A DNA stretch of 64,000 bases from a virus. The position numbers and the translations under genes were made by a program. Under the pieces are notes generated by a model. It was given only the letters and a program-made list of their open reading frames with translations, was not told the DNA's origin and searched no databases. Position 1 is the first letter of the stretch. Every line of letters starts with the position of its first letter. Of this stretch, positions 32,051-40,305 are shown one piece after another. The stretch is from the IMG/VR virus record IMGVR_UViG_3300032315_000601, positions 1 to 64,000 of that record. The stretch is one strand, 5' to 3'.

Positions 32051-32941
32051 ATGAGCACAATCCGTAATCAAGCAATGTTGACCAGCCTATCCATTGGACT
32101 GTTCAACCCCAAGAAAACCGACCGCACCGTCACACGTGAGGTCTTGATCAGCAAGAACGCCTCGCACAATGCTGGCGCGTTCGTGAAGAACATTCTCCCC
32201 GAGGAGAGTATCAAACCCATCCAAGCCGAAGCCGCCGCGCTGCGTAATTGGTTCTACCAAAACACCCTGCCGTGGGGCGATGACGCTATGCGTCTCCTGC
32301 CTGTCGCACAGTGGGACAAGTTCACCGATGAAATGCGAGCGCGCCTCGCCTCGTTGAACTCCCTGTTCGACAACTTCTGCAGCAACTACGAACAGCACCG
32401 AGACAAAGCGATAATGCAGTTGGGGGCCATGGCAAACCCCGCTGACTACCCGCCGCTTGGTGAGGTTCGCAACAAGTTCAACGTCAAGGTTGCCTACCAT
32501 CCGATGCCCGACAGCCGCGACTTCCGCTTGGATGACATGCCGGAAGAAGCGATTGCACAGATCCGTGCCGAGACGGACCTCCGTGTCGCGGATGCAACCA
32601 ACGAAGCTCGCAATGATCTGTATCGCCGCTTGGCCGACAGGCTGCAGCACATCATTGCTCGCATGGTTGAGGCCAACAAGAAGCGGGAAGGTACACGCAT
32701 CCACGCTTCGTTGATCAGTAACCTGCGGGAACTATGCGAGTTGATCCCCAATCTTAACGTCACCAAAGACGATGAGCTTGAGAAGCTGCGGGTTCGCGCC
32801 ATGCAAGAGATCGGTGTCTACGACATCGAGGAAGTCCGCGACAACGCGGATGTCCGTGCCGAACTCAAGTCCAAAGCTGAAGATATTCTTGCAGCTATGG
32901 GATTCGGAGGCGGTAGTAACGCAGCCCAACAGGCAGCCTAA
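32051..32941 (+). CDS. DUF3150-like coiled-coil protein
   Basis: 296 residues. Begins with TSLSIGLFNPKKTDRTVTRE, followed by a largely helical protein (about 40-275) rich in Asn, Arg and Glu. The opening block and helical make-up resemble DUF3150, a family that travels with MoxR and VWA genes. The end is a Gly/Ala/Gln tail. The three genes are likely one functional module. Confidence 0.7.
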   Translation: MSTIRNQAMLTSLSIGLFNPKKTDRTVTREVLISKNASHNAGAFVKNILPEESIKPIQAEAAALRNWFYQNTLPWGDDAMRLLPVAQWDKFTDEMRARLASLNSLFDNFCSNYEQHRDKAIMQLGAMANPADYPPLGEVRNKFNVKVAYHPMPDSRDFRLDDMPEEAIAQIRAETDLRVADATNEARNDLYRRLADRLQHIIARMVEANKKREGTRIHASLISNLRELCELIPNLNVTKDDELEKLRVRAMQEIGVYDIEEVRDNADVRAELKSKAEDILAAMGFGGGSNAAQQAA

Positions 32942-32977
32942 GTAGTAACTTGACAAGCCAAGAGTGTCTCGAGCCCA

Positions 32978-33000
32978 CTGGAAGATGTACTTCCGGTTTT
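32978..33000 (+). terminator. Weak terminator-like hairpin
   Basis: CTGGAAG (32978-32984) pairs with CTTCCGG (32990-32996), including one G-U pair, followed by TTTT (32997-33000). It would partly separate the 32051 and 33091 genes. Confidence 0.4.
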
Positions 33001-33090
33001 GATTGACAGCGTACCCCTTCGTTGCTGGCGAACCTTGGTAAAGGGGACCCTAACATAAACCATAAACACAAAAGAAAGAAAGATAAATAT

Positions 33091-33765
33091 ATGAACGTAA
33101 GAATATCAGCTGAACTACAAAACGATGTCCGTATGCATGTCCGCTCCATGTATCTCAAAGATATGGGACTCCAACTCGGGTCTTCCGACTACGACAAGTT
33201 GTTCTACTCCGATGGCTCAAACACCGAGTTGATCGACTTGGTGTGGGGGGAACATCTGCACTTAAAATCGCAGATGCCAACCAATTGGATGAAAGACTTG
33301 TCCAAAGAGTACAATCCTCACATCTATCTAAAGGTGCAGTTGGCAGCTGATCCGGTCTCCGGAGATTCTAAACACACACAGTTTAGAATTATTATTGCCG
33401 GAAAGAAACCATTCCTTGTACCACCTAGACAAAGTTCGGGGAGTGTGTTCACGATAGATGATAAGAATCTTACCGGAGACCTTCGCAAGCTGTACGATTT
33501 ATACCATCAATACGAAGAGCTTCAAGAGAAATGGGATAAGATATCCAATGATATTATTACTTATCTCCGGTCGGCCAAGTCCCTCAATTCCGCCCTCAAG
33601 AACTGGGCAGAACTCCGAGCATTCATTCCGCAGGAATTCTTGGATCGCGTAGATGCGAAACCCGATCGCACTGCCGAGCGTAAGAAAGCCGAGGAATCCC
33701 TAGCTAGCATTGACCGCAACCTCGCTGTGACCAGCGCGACTTTGGTTAAGCTCGCCATGACATGA
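33091..33765 (+). CDS. Nmad5-like hypothetical protein
   Basis: 224 residues from the ATG at 33091; an in-frame start at 33022 lies in the structured leader. Opens MNVRISAELQNDVRMHVRSM, with a central beta part and a late helix SLNSALKNWAELRAFIP (about 170-186) like the 'L..WPE...flP' end of nucleotide-modification-associated domain 5 proteins. The match is modest. It overlaps the next gene by ATGA. Confidence 0.6.
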   Translation: MNVRISAELQNDVRMHVRSMYLKDMGLQLGSSDYDKLFYSDGSNTELIDLVWGEHLHLKSQMPTNWMKDLSKEYNPHIYLKVQLAADPVSGDSKHTQFRIIIAGKKPFLVPPRQSSGSVFTIDDKNLTGDLRKLYDLYHQYEELQEKWDKISNDIITYLRSAKSLNSALKNWAELRAFIPQEFLDRVDAKPDRTAERKKAEESLASIDRNLAVTSATLVKLAMT

Positions 33766-34130
33766 CAAGCTACGAAGTGCAGATGGTTGTATCGTTGGCT
33801 AGAGATCCTAGCTACGTACTCCCAGACTGGGCCAGTGCAGCGTCCACTCAACAATGGTTACAGACTGCTTCAAGGATGGCAGACAATGTGGGGGAAGATG
33901 GCTACCCCTGCTACCAAGAAGATCCAGATGACTGTGTCTTCCTTTTTGTGGAAGATCTGGTTGTCTTTGTCCGCGAGTATTGTTTGTACGATGACCTGTC
34001 CCCGAACTCCGAACCCTTGACCCGATGGCTCCGGTTGTTCTTGTCCCCATCTGTTCAGATGGCCGAGTTAACACCGGAGTCATGGGGTAAAGTCTTAACC
34101 TCCAAAGTTATAGAAAAAATGAAAACCTAA
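33762..34130 (+). CDS. Hypothetical protein
   Basis: 122 residues, ATGA overlap upstream and 1 nt before the next start. Acidic, with WLQTASRMADNVGEDGYPCY and VFLFVEDLVVFVREYC. Looks like a small alpha/beta protein; no family was recognised. Confidence 0.6.
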   Translation: MTSYEVQMVVSLARDPSYVLPDWASAASTQQWLQTASRMADNVGEDGYPCYQEDPDDCVFLFVEDLVVFVREYCLYDDLSPNSEPLTRWLRLFLSPSVQMAELTPESWGKVLTSKVIEKMKT

Positions 34131-34131
34131 T

Positions 34132-34422
34132 ATGTCAGATGAAACAGAACCAGTAGATCCGGGGGCGTTGATACGCCTCTCCGTCATTCGCCTCTTCCTA
34201 GCCAACCGCTTCGAAGACTGCGAAATAGTTAAGTGTCTAGATTGCAAAACCGGGGAGACCTGTGATGTGTTGTTCATACCTGCCATGGATCCAGATGATG
34301 ACATCATTTACATGACGCCAGCATTTGTGATTCCAGAACCAGATATGATCGCACAAGAAGGCAGGTACATTCCGGTTGAGACACTGTTAAAAACCAGTCC
34401 GATGGACTTCAAGAATAACTAA
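34132..34422 (+). CDS. Small acidic hypothetical protein
   Basis: 96 residues. Two Cys pairs (CEIVKCLDC and GETCDVLF at about 30-45) may bind metal, followed by an acidic PAMDPDDDIIYMTPAFV segment. No family was recognised. Confidence 0.6.
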   Translation: MSDETEPVDPGALIRLSVIRLFLANRFEDCEIVKCLDCKTGETCDVLFIPAMDPDDDIIYMTPAFVIPEPDMIAQEGRYIPVETLLKTSPMDFKNN

Positions 34423-34463
34423 GTCAATCTAAACCAACAACTTAGAAAGGGGGTGATGCTTCC

Positions 34464-34619
34464 ATGCTACAACATCAGACAATAATAACGCAACCACTTC
34501 TACGACAGGCTACCTCCTTCGTAATAATGGCGCAGTTGATTACATATCCACTAGTAGCTCTCGATAGATGTCGGGGGTCGCGCATCCGGCAGAACAACAC
34601 GCGAACAACTAAACACTGA
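34464..34619 (+). CDS. Possible small membrane peptide
   Basis: 51 codons open in an otherwise empty 219-bp gap. A GAAAGGGGG ribosome site lies about 10 nt upstream. The peptide has one hydrophobic stretch (ATSFVIMAQLITYPLVAL) and an Arg-rich tail. Length and composition make it uncertain. Confidence 0.35.
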   Translation: MLQHQTIITQPLLRQATSFVIMAQLITYPLVALDRCRGSRIRQNNTRTTKH

Positions 34620-34641
34620 AACAACTAATACATATAACCAC

Positions 34642-35286
34642 ATGAATACAACATTTGCCAAAGCCGAAGACGCCGAAGCTATCGTCGGCACACTGTCCAA
34701 ACCAAGCAAGATGCCGGGTCACGCATACTCCACACCCGCAAAGTACTGCAAGACAGGCAGTAAACTACGCAAGGTAGAGGGTAGCGTATGCAGTAAGTGC
34801 TACGCCTTTAAGGGTAGGTATCCGACAGGCACGGTCCAACGAGCCATGGAGCGTAGGTTCCAATCCCTCAAGGACTCCCGCTGGGTAGATGCCATGGTCT
34901 ACCTCATCGACCGCACCGGAGACGAGTACTTCCGGTGGCACGACTCGGGCGATCTACAGGGGACTTGGCACTTAGCCAACATTGTCGAGATAGCCAAGCG
35001 GCTACCCCACGTCCAATTCTGGATACCTACACGGGAGTATTCTGTAGTGTCCGACTACGTCAAACTGGGCAACGCGATCCCGCCCAACTTGACAGTACGC
35101 CTTTCGTCACACATGATTGACGGACCTGCTCCGGAGACCCTTGCACGCCGTCTTGGTATGCAGGTCAGCGGAGTAAGTGCAAACCCCGGCTTCACTTGCC
35201 CAGCGAGTAAGCAGGATAACAAATGCGGCGAATGCCGTGCATGCTGGGACCCAAACGTGTTCAACGTAACCTATAGAAAGCACTAA
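34642..35286 (+). CDS. gp88-like Cys-rich protein
   Basis: 214 residues. The block SKPSKMPGHAYSTPAKYC at 19-36, CSKCYAFKGRYPTG at about 50-63, FRWHDSGDL, and a Cys-rich end (CPASKQDNKCGECRACW) match the phage gp88/DUF7227 family. Members keep a set of Cys residues suggestive of an Fe-S or zinc site; their function is not known. Starts after an A-rich leader without a Shine-Dalgarno. Confidence 0.8.
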   Translation: MNTTFAKAEDAEAIVGTLSKPSKMPGHAYSTPAKYCKTGSKLRKVEGSVCSKCYAFKGRYPTGTVQRAMERRFQSLKDSRWVDAMVYLIDRTGDEYFRWHDSGDLQGTWHLANIVEIAKRLPHVQFWIPTREYSVVSDYVKLGNAIPPNLTVRLSSHMIDGPAPETLARRLGMQVSGVSANPGFTCPASKQDNKCGECRACWDPNVFNVTYRKH

Positions 35287-35287
35287 T

Positions 35288-35509
35288 ATGAAACCAGAAG
35301 ATAAACGCATCATGCTTGCAGGACACGCCCTCTCGGGACTGCTCGCCTCACAGCCAGAAAATAAAGGTTGGAATGTCGACGCTTTGTCGGTAGTCTCTTT
35401 GAAGATTGCAGACACGGTTCTCGAAATGTCCTTGCTTAACGAACTGCCAAGTTTGAAAGTCGAAGGGGGAGAAGCCGAACCAAACCTCAGTAACGATGAG
35501 CAACCGTAA
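35288..35509 (+). CDS. Small hypothetical protein
   Basis: 73 residues, one base after the gp88-like stop. Helical with VDALSVVSLKIADTVLEMSL and an acidic tail. Overlaps the HNH-like gene by 14 nt. No family was recognised. Confidence 0.55.
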   Translation: MKPEDKRIMLAGHALSGLLASQPENKGWNVDALSVVSLKIADTVLEMSLLNELPSLKVEGGEAEPNLSNDEQP

Positions 35510-35714
35510 CTACAAAGCCGAGTACGAAAACTACCAAGGTACGGAAGAGCAAAAGAAACGCCGCGCTGTGCGCAACGCTGCTCGACGCATGATGACGCGC
35601 AAGGGCAGAGTTCGCAAAGGAGACGGCAAAGATGTTGACCACATTAATGGTCTTCACAATGCAGCTAACAACCTCCGAGTTTTATCTAAGTCAGCCAATC
35701 GCAGTAGGCAATGA
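35496..35714 (+). CDS. Small HNH-like nuclease
   Basis: 72 residues: a basic N-terminus, a KKRRAVRNAARRMMTRKGR helix, then DVDHINGLHNAANNLRVLSK (about 47-66), a short HNH-type ending 'DH.dG...N...NLr..s...Nr'. Many phages carry such mini HNH proteins; catalytic activity of this short version is unproven. Confidence 0.7.
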   Translation: MSNRNYKAEYENYQGTEEQKKRRAVRNAARRMMTRKGRVRKGDGKDVDHINGLHNAANNLRVLSKSANRSRQ

Positions 35715-35745
35715 TTCGGAAGTTGCAGTTGCAAAACTGCATCCT

Positions 35746-35862
35746 ATGATAGTAGCGTGTTTGTTGGCTGTCGCTGTTGTGTTCACACTCCTGTCTGAAG
35801 GATGTGAATATTATGGTGGCAGGCCAACAGACGCCTACTTCATGGTCTACAGTCCCCGCTAG
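35746..35862 (+). CDS. Possible short lipoprotein/membrane peptide
   Basis: 38 residues from the ATG at 35746. One hydrophobic helix (MIVACLLAVAVVFTLL) ends in SEGCEYYGG, which could be a lipobox-like Cys. It overlaps the nuclease gene that follows. It may be a spanin-type or superinfection protein, or a chance frame. Confidence 0.35.
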   Translation: MIVACLLAVAVVFTLLSEGCEYYGGRPTDAYFMVYSPR

Positions 35863-36301
35863 TTTTATTAACGTGACCCTCTCACATAAACACAACGGAG
35901 CTTTGTACGAACTCGCTTTCATGGTGGAGTGTATGAAGCGAGGCTGGAAAGTCTCCATCCCTGTCGGCGAAGACACCAGATATGATGCCATCGTCGACAC
36001 TCAAAAAACACTGAGCAGGGTTCAAATTAAGTACGTTAGTAAGACTTCAAGAGGAGCTTATCGGTTCAAGACCGTCTATGGTAGGGGCCGAGTGAGAAAA
36101 TCCTACAACTGGAGAGACTGCGATATTTACGCAGCCTTCATCATGCCACTCAACACTTGGTGGATAATCCCGGTAGATAAACTAGAGACTGTTAACTTGA
36201 ATTTAAGTAACAAGTATCACGAATACAATTCAGCTTGGCACCTTATTGGCAATGAAAACAAGTACACAAAGAAAAAATCTCCACAAAAAACCTCCCGTTA
36301 A
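35813..36301 (+). CDS. PD-(D/E)XK homing-endonuclease-like protein
   Basis: 162 residues from the ATG at 35813 (GAAGGA upstream). NGALYELAFMVECMKRGW, then TRYDAIVDTQ and VQIKYVS (about 60-80) give the Glu/Asp/Gln-x-Lys core of this fold, as in group I intron endonucleases of the I-Ssp6803I type. It may be a free-standing homing nuclease or a recombination enzyme. Basic throughout; its end overlaps the next gene. Confidence 0.65.
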   Translation: MVAGQQTPTSWSTVPASFINVTLSHKHNGALYELAFMVECMKRGWKVSIPVGEDTRYDAIVDTQKTLSRVQIKYVSKTSRGAYRFKTVYGRGRVRKSYNWRDCDIYAAFIMPLNTWWIIPVDKLETVNLNLSNKYHEYNSAWHLIGNENKYTKKKSPQKTSR

Positions 36302-36404
36302 CCTTGCGGTACCTATTTTAATACTTGGTTGTCTAGTTTTCTGGGTTCTTTTTTTCTGGTTAATGCACCATTTTTTGAAGATATTCTTGGTCTTCGTCAC
36401 ATGA
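36252..36404 (+). CDS. Tiny membrane protein
   Basis: 50 residues with a Lys-rich head (MKTSTQRKNLHKKPP) and a hydrophobic tail of about 30 residues. The stop overlaps the start of the next gene (ATGA), good support for a real gene. Membrane role unknown; holin-like size. Confidence 0.55.
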   Translation: MKTSTQRKNLHKKPPVNLAVPILILGCLVFWVLFFWLMHHFLKIFLVFVT

Positions 36405-36691
36405 AACAGAAGATACCAACTAAACGCATAAAAATCGCAGAGCGTTGGTGGAAAGTAAAAATACAAAATCCACCCGGTAAGAATGCTTACGATGGCCTCT
36501 GCGTTCTTGACGAAAGAGTTATCTACCTACGCCCACAAGCACTTAAAAGTAGGGGCATTGAACTTGTCTGCCACGAATTAATTCATGCTAGACTTTTTGA
36601 TATAGATGAAGAAGCTGTAGAAGAAATCGGACAGCTGGCCGGGGAAGTGTGTGCTTTCGTAGCCAAACACAATGATGGAGTAATTGTTTAA
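36401..36691 (+). CDS. Small SprT/ImmA-like metallopeptidase
   Basis: 96 residues from the ATG at 36401. HELIH at 58-62 with a downstream Glu (74/75) is a zinc site of this type. The protein is short compared with SprT relatives. Possible substrate: a host repressor or structural protein; unknown. ATGA overlap upstream. Confidence 0.65.
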   Translation: MKQKIPTKRIKIAERWWKVKIQNPPGKNAYDGLCVLDERVIYLRPQALKSRGIELVCHELIHARLFDIDEEAVEEIGQLAGEVCAFVAKHNDGVIV

Positions 36692-36695
36692 ATTT

Positions 36696-36890
36696 ATGAA
36701 AAGTAAAAATACAAAACCTAAACCTAAACGTAAACCAAAACCAAAGCTAGAAATCGAAGTAGTCGATATGGCGGACTCAGAAGTTGATGTGCACTACCGT
36801 GCCTGCAGTTTTTGGGGCAGGGTACTTTTGGCGTGGCTGTTTATTAAAAAAGCTTCAGCCTCCCTCTATAAAGGGGAAGTTGTAGTCTGA
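36696..36890 (+). CDS. Small basic membrane-associated protein
   Basis: 64 residues from the ATG at 36696. A Lys/Pro-rich head (KPKPKRKPKPK) is followed by an acidic bridge and a short hydrophobic stretch, WGRVLLAWLFI. Stop overlaps the next start (TGATG). Confidence 0.55.
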   Translation: MKSKNTKPKPKRKPKPKLEIEVVDMADSEVDVHYRACSFWGRVLLAWLFIKKASASLYKGEVVV

Positions 36891-37033
36891 TGTCTGGACC
36901 CCTCATAATCTTGGTTGGATTTATCTACGCATATGTCTCAATCGAACAAGGATGGCAGGGGAATTATGGAATGTGTCTTGCGTATGCGGGATACTCTTTC
37001 GCAAACGCAGGTCTCTTCATGCTCGCCAAGTAG
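36890..37033 (+). CDS. Conserved small phage membrane protein
   Basis: 47 residues: two hydrophobic helices with QGNYGMCLAYAGYSFANAGL between. 'G...YQGN.gM.l.yaGYa.AN.Gf' is a pattern I know from small membrane proteins in unrelated phages. One base overlaps the previous gene's stop. Confidence 0.65.
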   Translation: MSGPLIILVGFIYAYVSIEQGWQGNYGMCLAYAGYSFANAGLFMLAK

Positions 37034-37034
37034 T

Positions 37035-37118
37035 ATGTTAGAGTTCGGCTTTTTTCTCATTGTCTTGTCGATAGGCGTGGCTATCGCAGTTGACGCTATT
37101 AAAAACTACCACGAGTAG
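37035..37118 (+). CDS. Tiny membrane peptide
   Basis: 27 residues, one base after the previous stop. A single hydrophobic helix (FGFFLIVLSIGVAIAV) ends DAIKNYHE. Coupling supports it. Confidence 0.5.
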   Translation: MLEFGFFLIVLSIGVAIAVDAIKNYHE

Positions 37119-37131
37119 GGGCGCGGTACCT

Positions 37132-37311
37132 ATGGAATCCAAAAGCAAAGTAAACGAAGCGGGTAATTATACAAAACCTACCATGCGTAAACGTCTGTTC
37201 AACCGCATCAAAGCAGGTACCAAAGGCGGCGATCCGGGCGAATGGTCGGCTCGCAAAGCACAACTTCTAGCGTCAGCTTACAAAAAATCTGGTGGCGGGT
37301 ATAAAAACTAA
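37132..37311 (+). CDS. Small conserved phage protein (KPTMRKRLFNRI)
   Basis: 59 residues. YTKPTMRKRLFNRIKAGTKG and WSARKAQLLASAYKKSGGGY are the two halves of a motif common in cyanophage and pelagiphage genomes, often next to or fused with the next protein. Basic, role unknown. Confidence 0.75.
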   Translation: MESKSKVNEAGNYTKPTMRKRLFNRIKAGTKGGDPGEWSARKAQLLASAYKKSGGGYKN

Positions 37312-37313
37312 CC

Positions 37314-37547
37314 ATGCTAAAAAAATCCCAGCAGTCTCTTAAAGACTGGACAGCCCAAGAATGGCGTACTTCCGACAGCACACCATCCAAAGGTAAGAAA
37401 CGCTACCTACCAGACGCAGCTTGGGGTGCGCTCTCCTCCGCAGAAAAGGCCGCTACCAACAGAGCCAAAGCCGAAGGCAACCGCTCCGGTAAACAGTTTG
37501 TGAAGCAGCCCAAAAAGATTGCCGATAAAGCCTCACGCTTTAGGTAG
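37314..37547 (+). CDS. Small conserved phage protein (DUF5872-like)
   Basis: 77 residues: SLKDWTAQEWRTSD, then KRYLPDAAWGALSSAE and GKQFVKQPKKIADKASRFR. This layout resembles DUF5872. In many marine phages it is fused to the preceding type of sequence; here the two are separate and adjacent. Function unknown. Confidence 0.75.
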   Translation: MLKKSQQSLKDWTAQEWRTSDSTPSKGKKRYLPDAAWGALSSAEKAATNRAKAEGNRSGKQFVKQPKKIADKASRFR

Positions 37548-37551
37548 GTTC

Positions 37552-38307
37552 GTGAAAAAATCTGTTTTAATACTGGTGATGAGTTCGAGGAGAACTCCAT
37601 GGGGCGAACTCATGGATACCTCAATGGATACTTGGGACAAAGTTGAACACCCCGACACTCTTACCATGTACTACTGCGGCAACACTCCCGGTCCAGTTGG
37701 TAACAATATTTTCTACTCCAAGATCAGTGATGATCTTGATGACCTGTCTAGCCGAACCATGGAAGCCTTCGAACTAGCACTCGCTATCCCAGATTGGGAG
37801 TACGTAGCAAGACCTAACTCCAGTTGTTACGTCCACAAAAAAAACCTAGTCGAGCACGTTCAGACCCTACCAAAACTTGGAGTGCTTAAAGCACTTGTCA
37901 CGGGCAGCGAGCCGGGTGTCCGTTTTCTTTGGGGTGGCGGTCAGTTCATCTTTTCACGAGATGTCGTAGAGAAGATGGTAGCTAACAAAAACATTTGGCG
38001 AAATGACCTCATGGAAGATGTAGCCATCTCTCGCATAGCCGAAGCTCTAGACATATCTCTTGATCAAGGTGCTATGGCTTGTTCTATCAACTCCAACGAC
38101 CCAAAACAGTATCACGCCAGCATAAAAAATAACGACTTCACCACCGAGTATCTTTGTTTATGTTACGGCGGCTCAAACAACTTTCTATTCCATAATTTTT
38201 CAGACATGCGTAAAGCCGAAAAGCATTTCTTTTTCAGACTTAAGCAGGATCACAACAGAAGCCTAGATCTAACAATGATGCGGGAACTACACAAACATAT
38301 TATATGA
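37552..38307 (+). CDS. Galactosyltransferase-like glycosyltransferase
   Basis: 251 residues from a GTG at 37552, 4 nt after the previous stop. The start KKSVLILVMSSRRTPWGE, a FLWGGGQFIFSRDVVEKM segment (about 125-142) and MEDVAISRIAEAL (about 153-165) have the GT31 'GgGyvlS.dlv...EDv.vG' order. First gene of the sugar cassette. Its stop overlaps the next start. Confidence 0.7.
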   Translation: MKKSVLILVMSSRRTPWGELMDTSMDTWDKVEHPDTLTMYYCGNTPGPVGNNIFYSKISDDLDDLSSRTMEAFELALAIPDWEYVARPNSSCYVHKKNLVEHVQTLPKLGVLKALVTGSEPGVRFLWGGGQFIFSRDVVEKMVANKNIWRNDLMEDVAISRIAEALDISLDQGAMACSINSNDPKQYHASIKNNDFTTEYLCLCYGGSNNFLFHNFSDMRKAEKHFFFRLKQDHNRSLDLTMMRELHKHII

Positions 38308-39059
38308 TATATACTTACGACACAAAACTAGCACAGCTGCGCGATGGTTTCTATAGAACAGGAAGCGGACCCACCCGTGTATTAATTTTAGGTTCGTGTA
38401 GGACGATGGCGTTTTTAAACTACCTGTCGCGGTGGAATAACATGAGTGATGGCGCGATGACCATATCTTACGTCAATCCTTTCGACTGGCACTGGGATTC
38501 AAACGACCAGCTAGTAGAAAGTTTTGAGAAAGCTATAGACTCATTGGAGACTGACCAACGTATCCTGTCCTTACTTGGCTCCGCTGATATCTTTATCCAT
38601 GAGCACTTCGGCAACTACGGTATGTTCAATACATCTAGAGAAGCCACTAAAAATATCTACCAGTTCGGCATGAAAGCTGGGGTAGATATCTCCATACCTA
38701 ACTTCCACGATCACTTTATATTCTACAATGACTTCGCTACCACGGGGACTGTGCCTGATGACTGGTCGGAGCGTGGCCTACTGGCAATTGAAAAGTTTTG
38801 TTCTATCTGCAAGCTTTCAGATTTTCCGGACATGGCCGAGTATTTCAAAGAGAACTGGACCAAGCTTAAGATGTGCTACACCCCAAACCACACCTCAAAA
38901 TATTTCACGTTGTGGTTGATGAAGAGTATGAACGAGAAGTTCTTGCGGCTGCCACTTACTAATAAGTTCTGGGAAGCAGTCTCCGAAGAAGACATGTTCG
39001 CCAGTCCTTGTACTGAAATTACCGATTTAGACAGACAAACTTACAACCTATCGTATTAA
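38304..39059 (+). CDS. WcbI-like/SGNH-like protein
   Basis: 251 residues. TRVLILGSCRTMAFLNYLSR (24-43) looks like the nucleophile region of WcbI-type polysaccharide acyltransferase proteins ('GnCq...la..L'). The rest is alpha/beta with many Phe and Trp. It could add an acyl group to a glycan. The assignment is tentative. Confidence 0.5.
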   Translation: MIYTYDTKLAQLRDGFYRTGSGPTRVLILGSCRTMAFLNYLSRWNNMSDGAMTISYVNPFDWHWDSNDQLVESFEKAIDSLETDQRILSLLGSADIFIHEHFGNYGMFNTSREATKNIYQFGMKAGVDISIPNFHDHFIFYNDFATTGTVPDDWSERGLLAIEKFCSICKLSDFPDMAEYFKENWTKLKMCYTPNHTSKYFTLWLMKSMNEKFLRLPLTNKFWEAVSEEDMFASPCTEITDLDRQTYNLSY

Positions 39060-39064
39060 ATCTT

Positions 39065-39616
39065 ATGCAAACACTACAAGAAATATACTCGAAACACGGG
39101 CTTGAAGGTGATGTCGGACACGCCGATAAAGGCAACCTACACTCATACATCCCCGTATACGAAGAACTGCTGAAGCCATACCGCGAATCCGGCACCATCC
39201 TAGAGATCGGCTTGGCTTTCGGCTACTCGGTTCGGATGTGGGACGAATACTTTGGCAAGGATGCCAAGATATACGGAGCAGATATAAGTGTGGTATTCAA
39301 CGTAGACGAGTTCAAAGCTCCCCGTGTCAACATACTCGAAGCCGATGCCACTAAACCGGAGATCTTGGACAAACTCGGAGACACGAAATTTGATGTTGTG
39401 ATTGATGACGGGTCTCACATGCCCTCAGATCAAGTAACGACTTTCAATTTATTGCGAAGCCGCATGAACCCCGGCGGAATTTACATTGTCGAAGATATAT
39501 TGGACTTCGACAGCGTGTCCTCCGCTTTTCGGGAGTTGCATGCCGATTGCGATACTCTAGATTTGCGTAACGTAAAGGGCCGCTTTGATGACGCCCTCAT
39601 CATCCTCCGATTCTAA
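39065..39616 (+). CDS. SAM-dependent O-methyltransferase
   Basis: 183 residues of a class I methyltransferase: ILEIGLAFGYSVRMW (about 45-59) binds SAM, IYGADIS is motif II, and DVVIDDGSHMPSDQ (about 110-123) carries the metal-binding and catalytic residues of the sugar/macrolide (MycE/CmcI-like) type. Stop overlaps the next ATG. Likely methylates a sugar made or transferred by its neighbours. Confidence 0.8.
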   Translation: MQTLQEIYSKHGLEGDVGHADKGNLHSYIPVYEELLKPYRESGTILEIGLAFGYSVRMWDEYFGKDAKIYGADISVVFNVDEFKAPRVNILEADATKPEILDKLGDTKFDVVIDDGSHMPSDQVTTFNLLRSRMNPGGIYIVEDILDFDSVSSAFRELHADCDTLDLRNVKGRFDDALIILRF

Positions 39617-40305
39617 TGACAACAGACATAGTGATTCGATCGTATAGAGGCGACTTCTCTTGGCTACCCTATGCCCTTAGATCAATAAACATGCGAGCCA
39701 AGGGCTTTCGCGACATACATATTATTGTACCTCAAGGGCAGAAAGATGATCTAAAACATCTGACGCTAGAAAAAATTCACGAGTGTCCAATTTACTCCGA
39801 CGATTACCTTGGGCAACAAATAACCAAGCTGATGGCAGACACCTATTCTGACGCAGACTTCATACTACACTTTGATTCAGACACAGTGTTTACCCAAGAA
39901 GTGACACCGGAAACTTTCATAGTAGACGGTAAGACTATTCAGTACTACGAACCGTACTCCAAGTTGTCAGGATGTCCTTGGCAAACAGTAGTATCAGAAG
40001 TACTTGGTTGGGTTCCGGAGAATGAGTTCATGCGAAGGTTTCCTTTCGTGTACCCAAGGTGGGTGTACGGTCAGCTTCGTGGATTCATTGAAGAAAAATA
40101 TTCCAAAACTCTAGAAGAATTTGTTTTGGAGAGACCCTACAGATCGTTCAGCGAGTTTAACGTGATCGGCGCGTATTTGTGGGCGATGCACAACGACAAA
40201 TTTGAATGGAGAGACCCCCTTGGAGACCCTACCTACGTTCGTCAGTTCCGTTCTTGGGACGGCATCGAGAGCTATGTTGAAGAGATTGAGAAGTTACTCG
40301 AATGA
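39616..40305 (+). CDS. Glycosyltransferase (DUF6492-like)
   Basis: 229 residues. TDIVIRSYRGDFSWLPYAL opening, then FILHFDSDTVFTQ (about 82-94), a GT-A D-x-D site. The EFNVIGAYLWAMHNDKF block (about 178-194) is typical of DUF6492 proteins. Overlaps the dCMP deaminase start (ATGA). Confidence 0.75.
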   Translation: MTTDIVIRSYRGDFSWLPYALRSINMRAKGFRDIHIIVPQGQKDDLKHLTLEKIHECPIYSDDYLGQQITKLMADTYSDADFILHFDSDTVFTQEVTPETFIVDGKTIQYYEPYSKLSGCPWQTVVSEVLGWVPENEFMRRFPFVYPRWVYGQLRGFIEEKYSKTLEEFVLERPYRSFSEFNVIGAYLWAMHNDKFEWRDPLGDPTYVRQFRSWDGIESYVEEIEKLLE

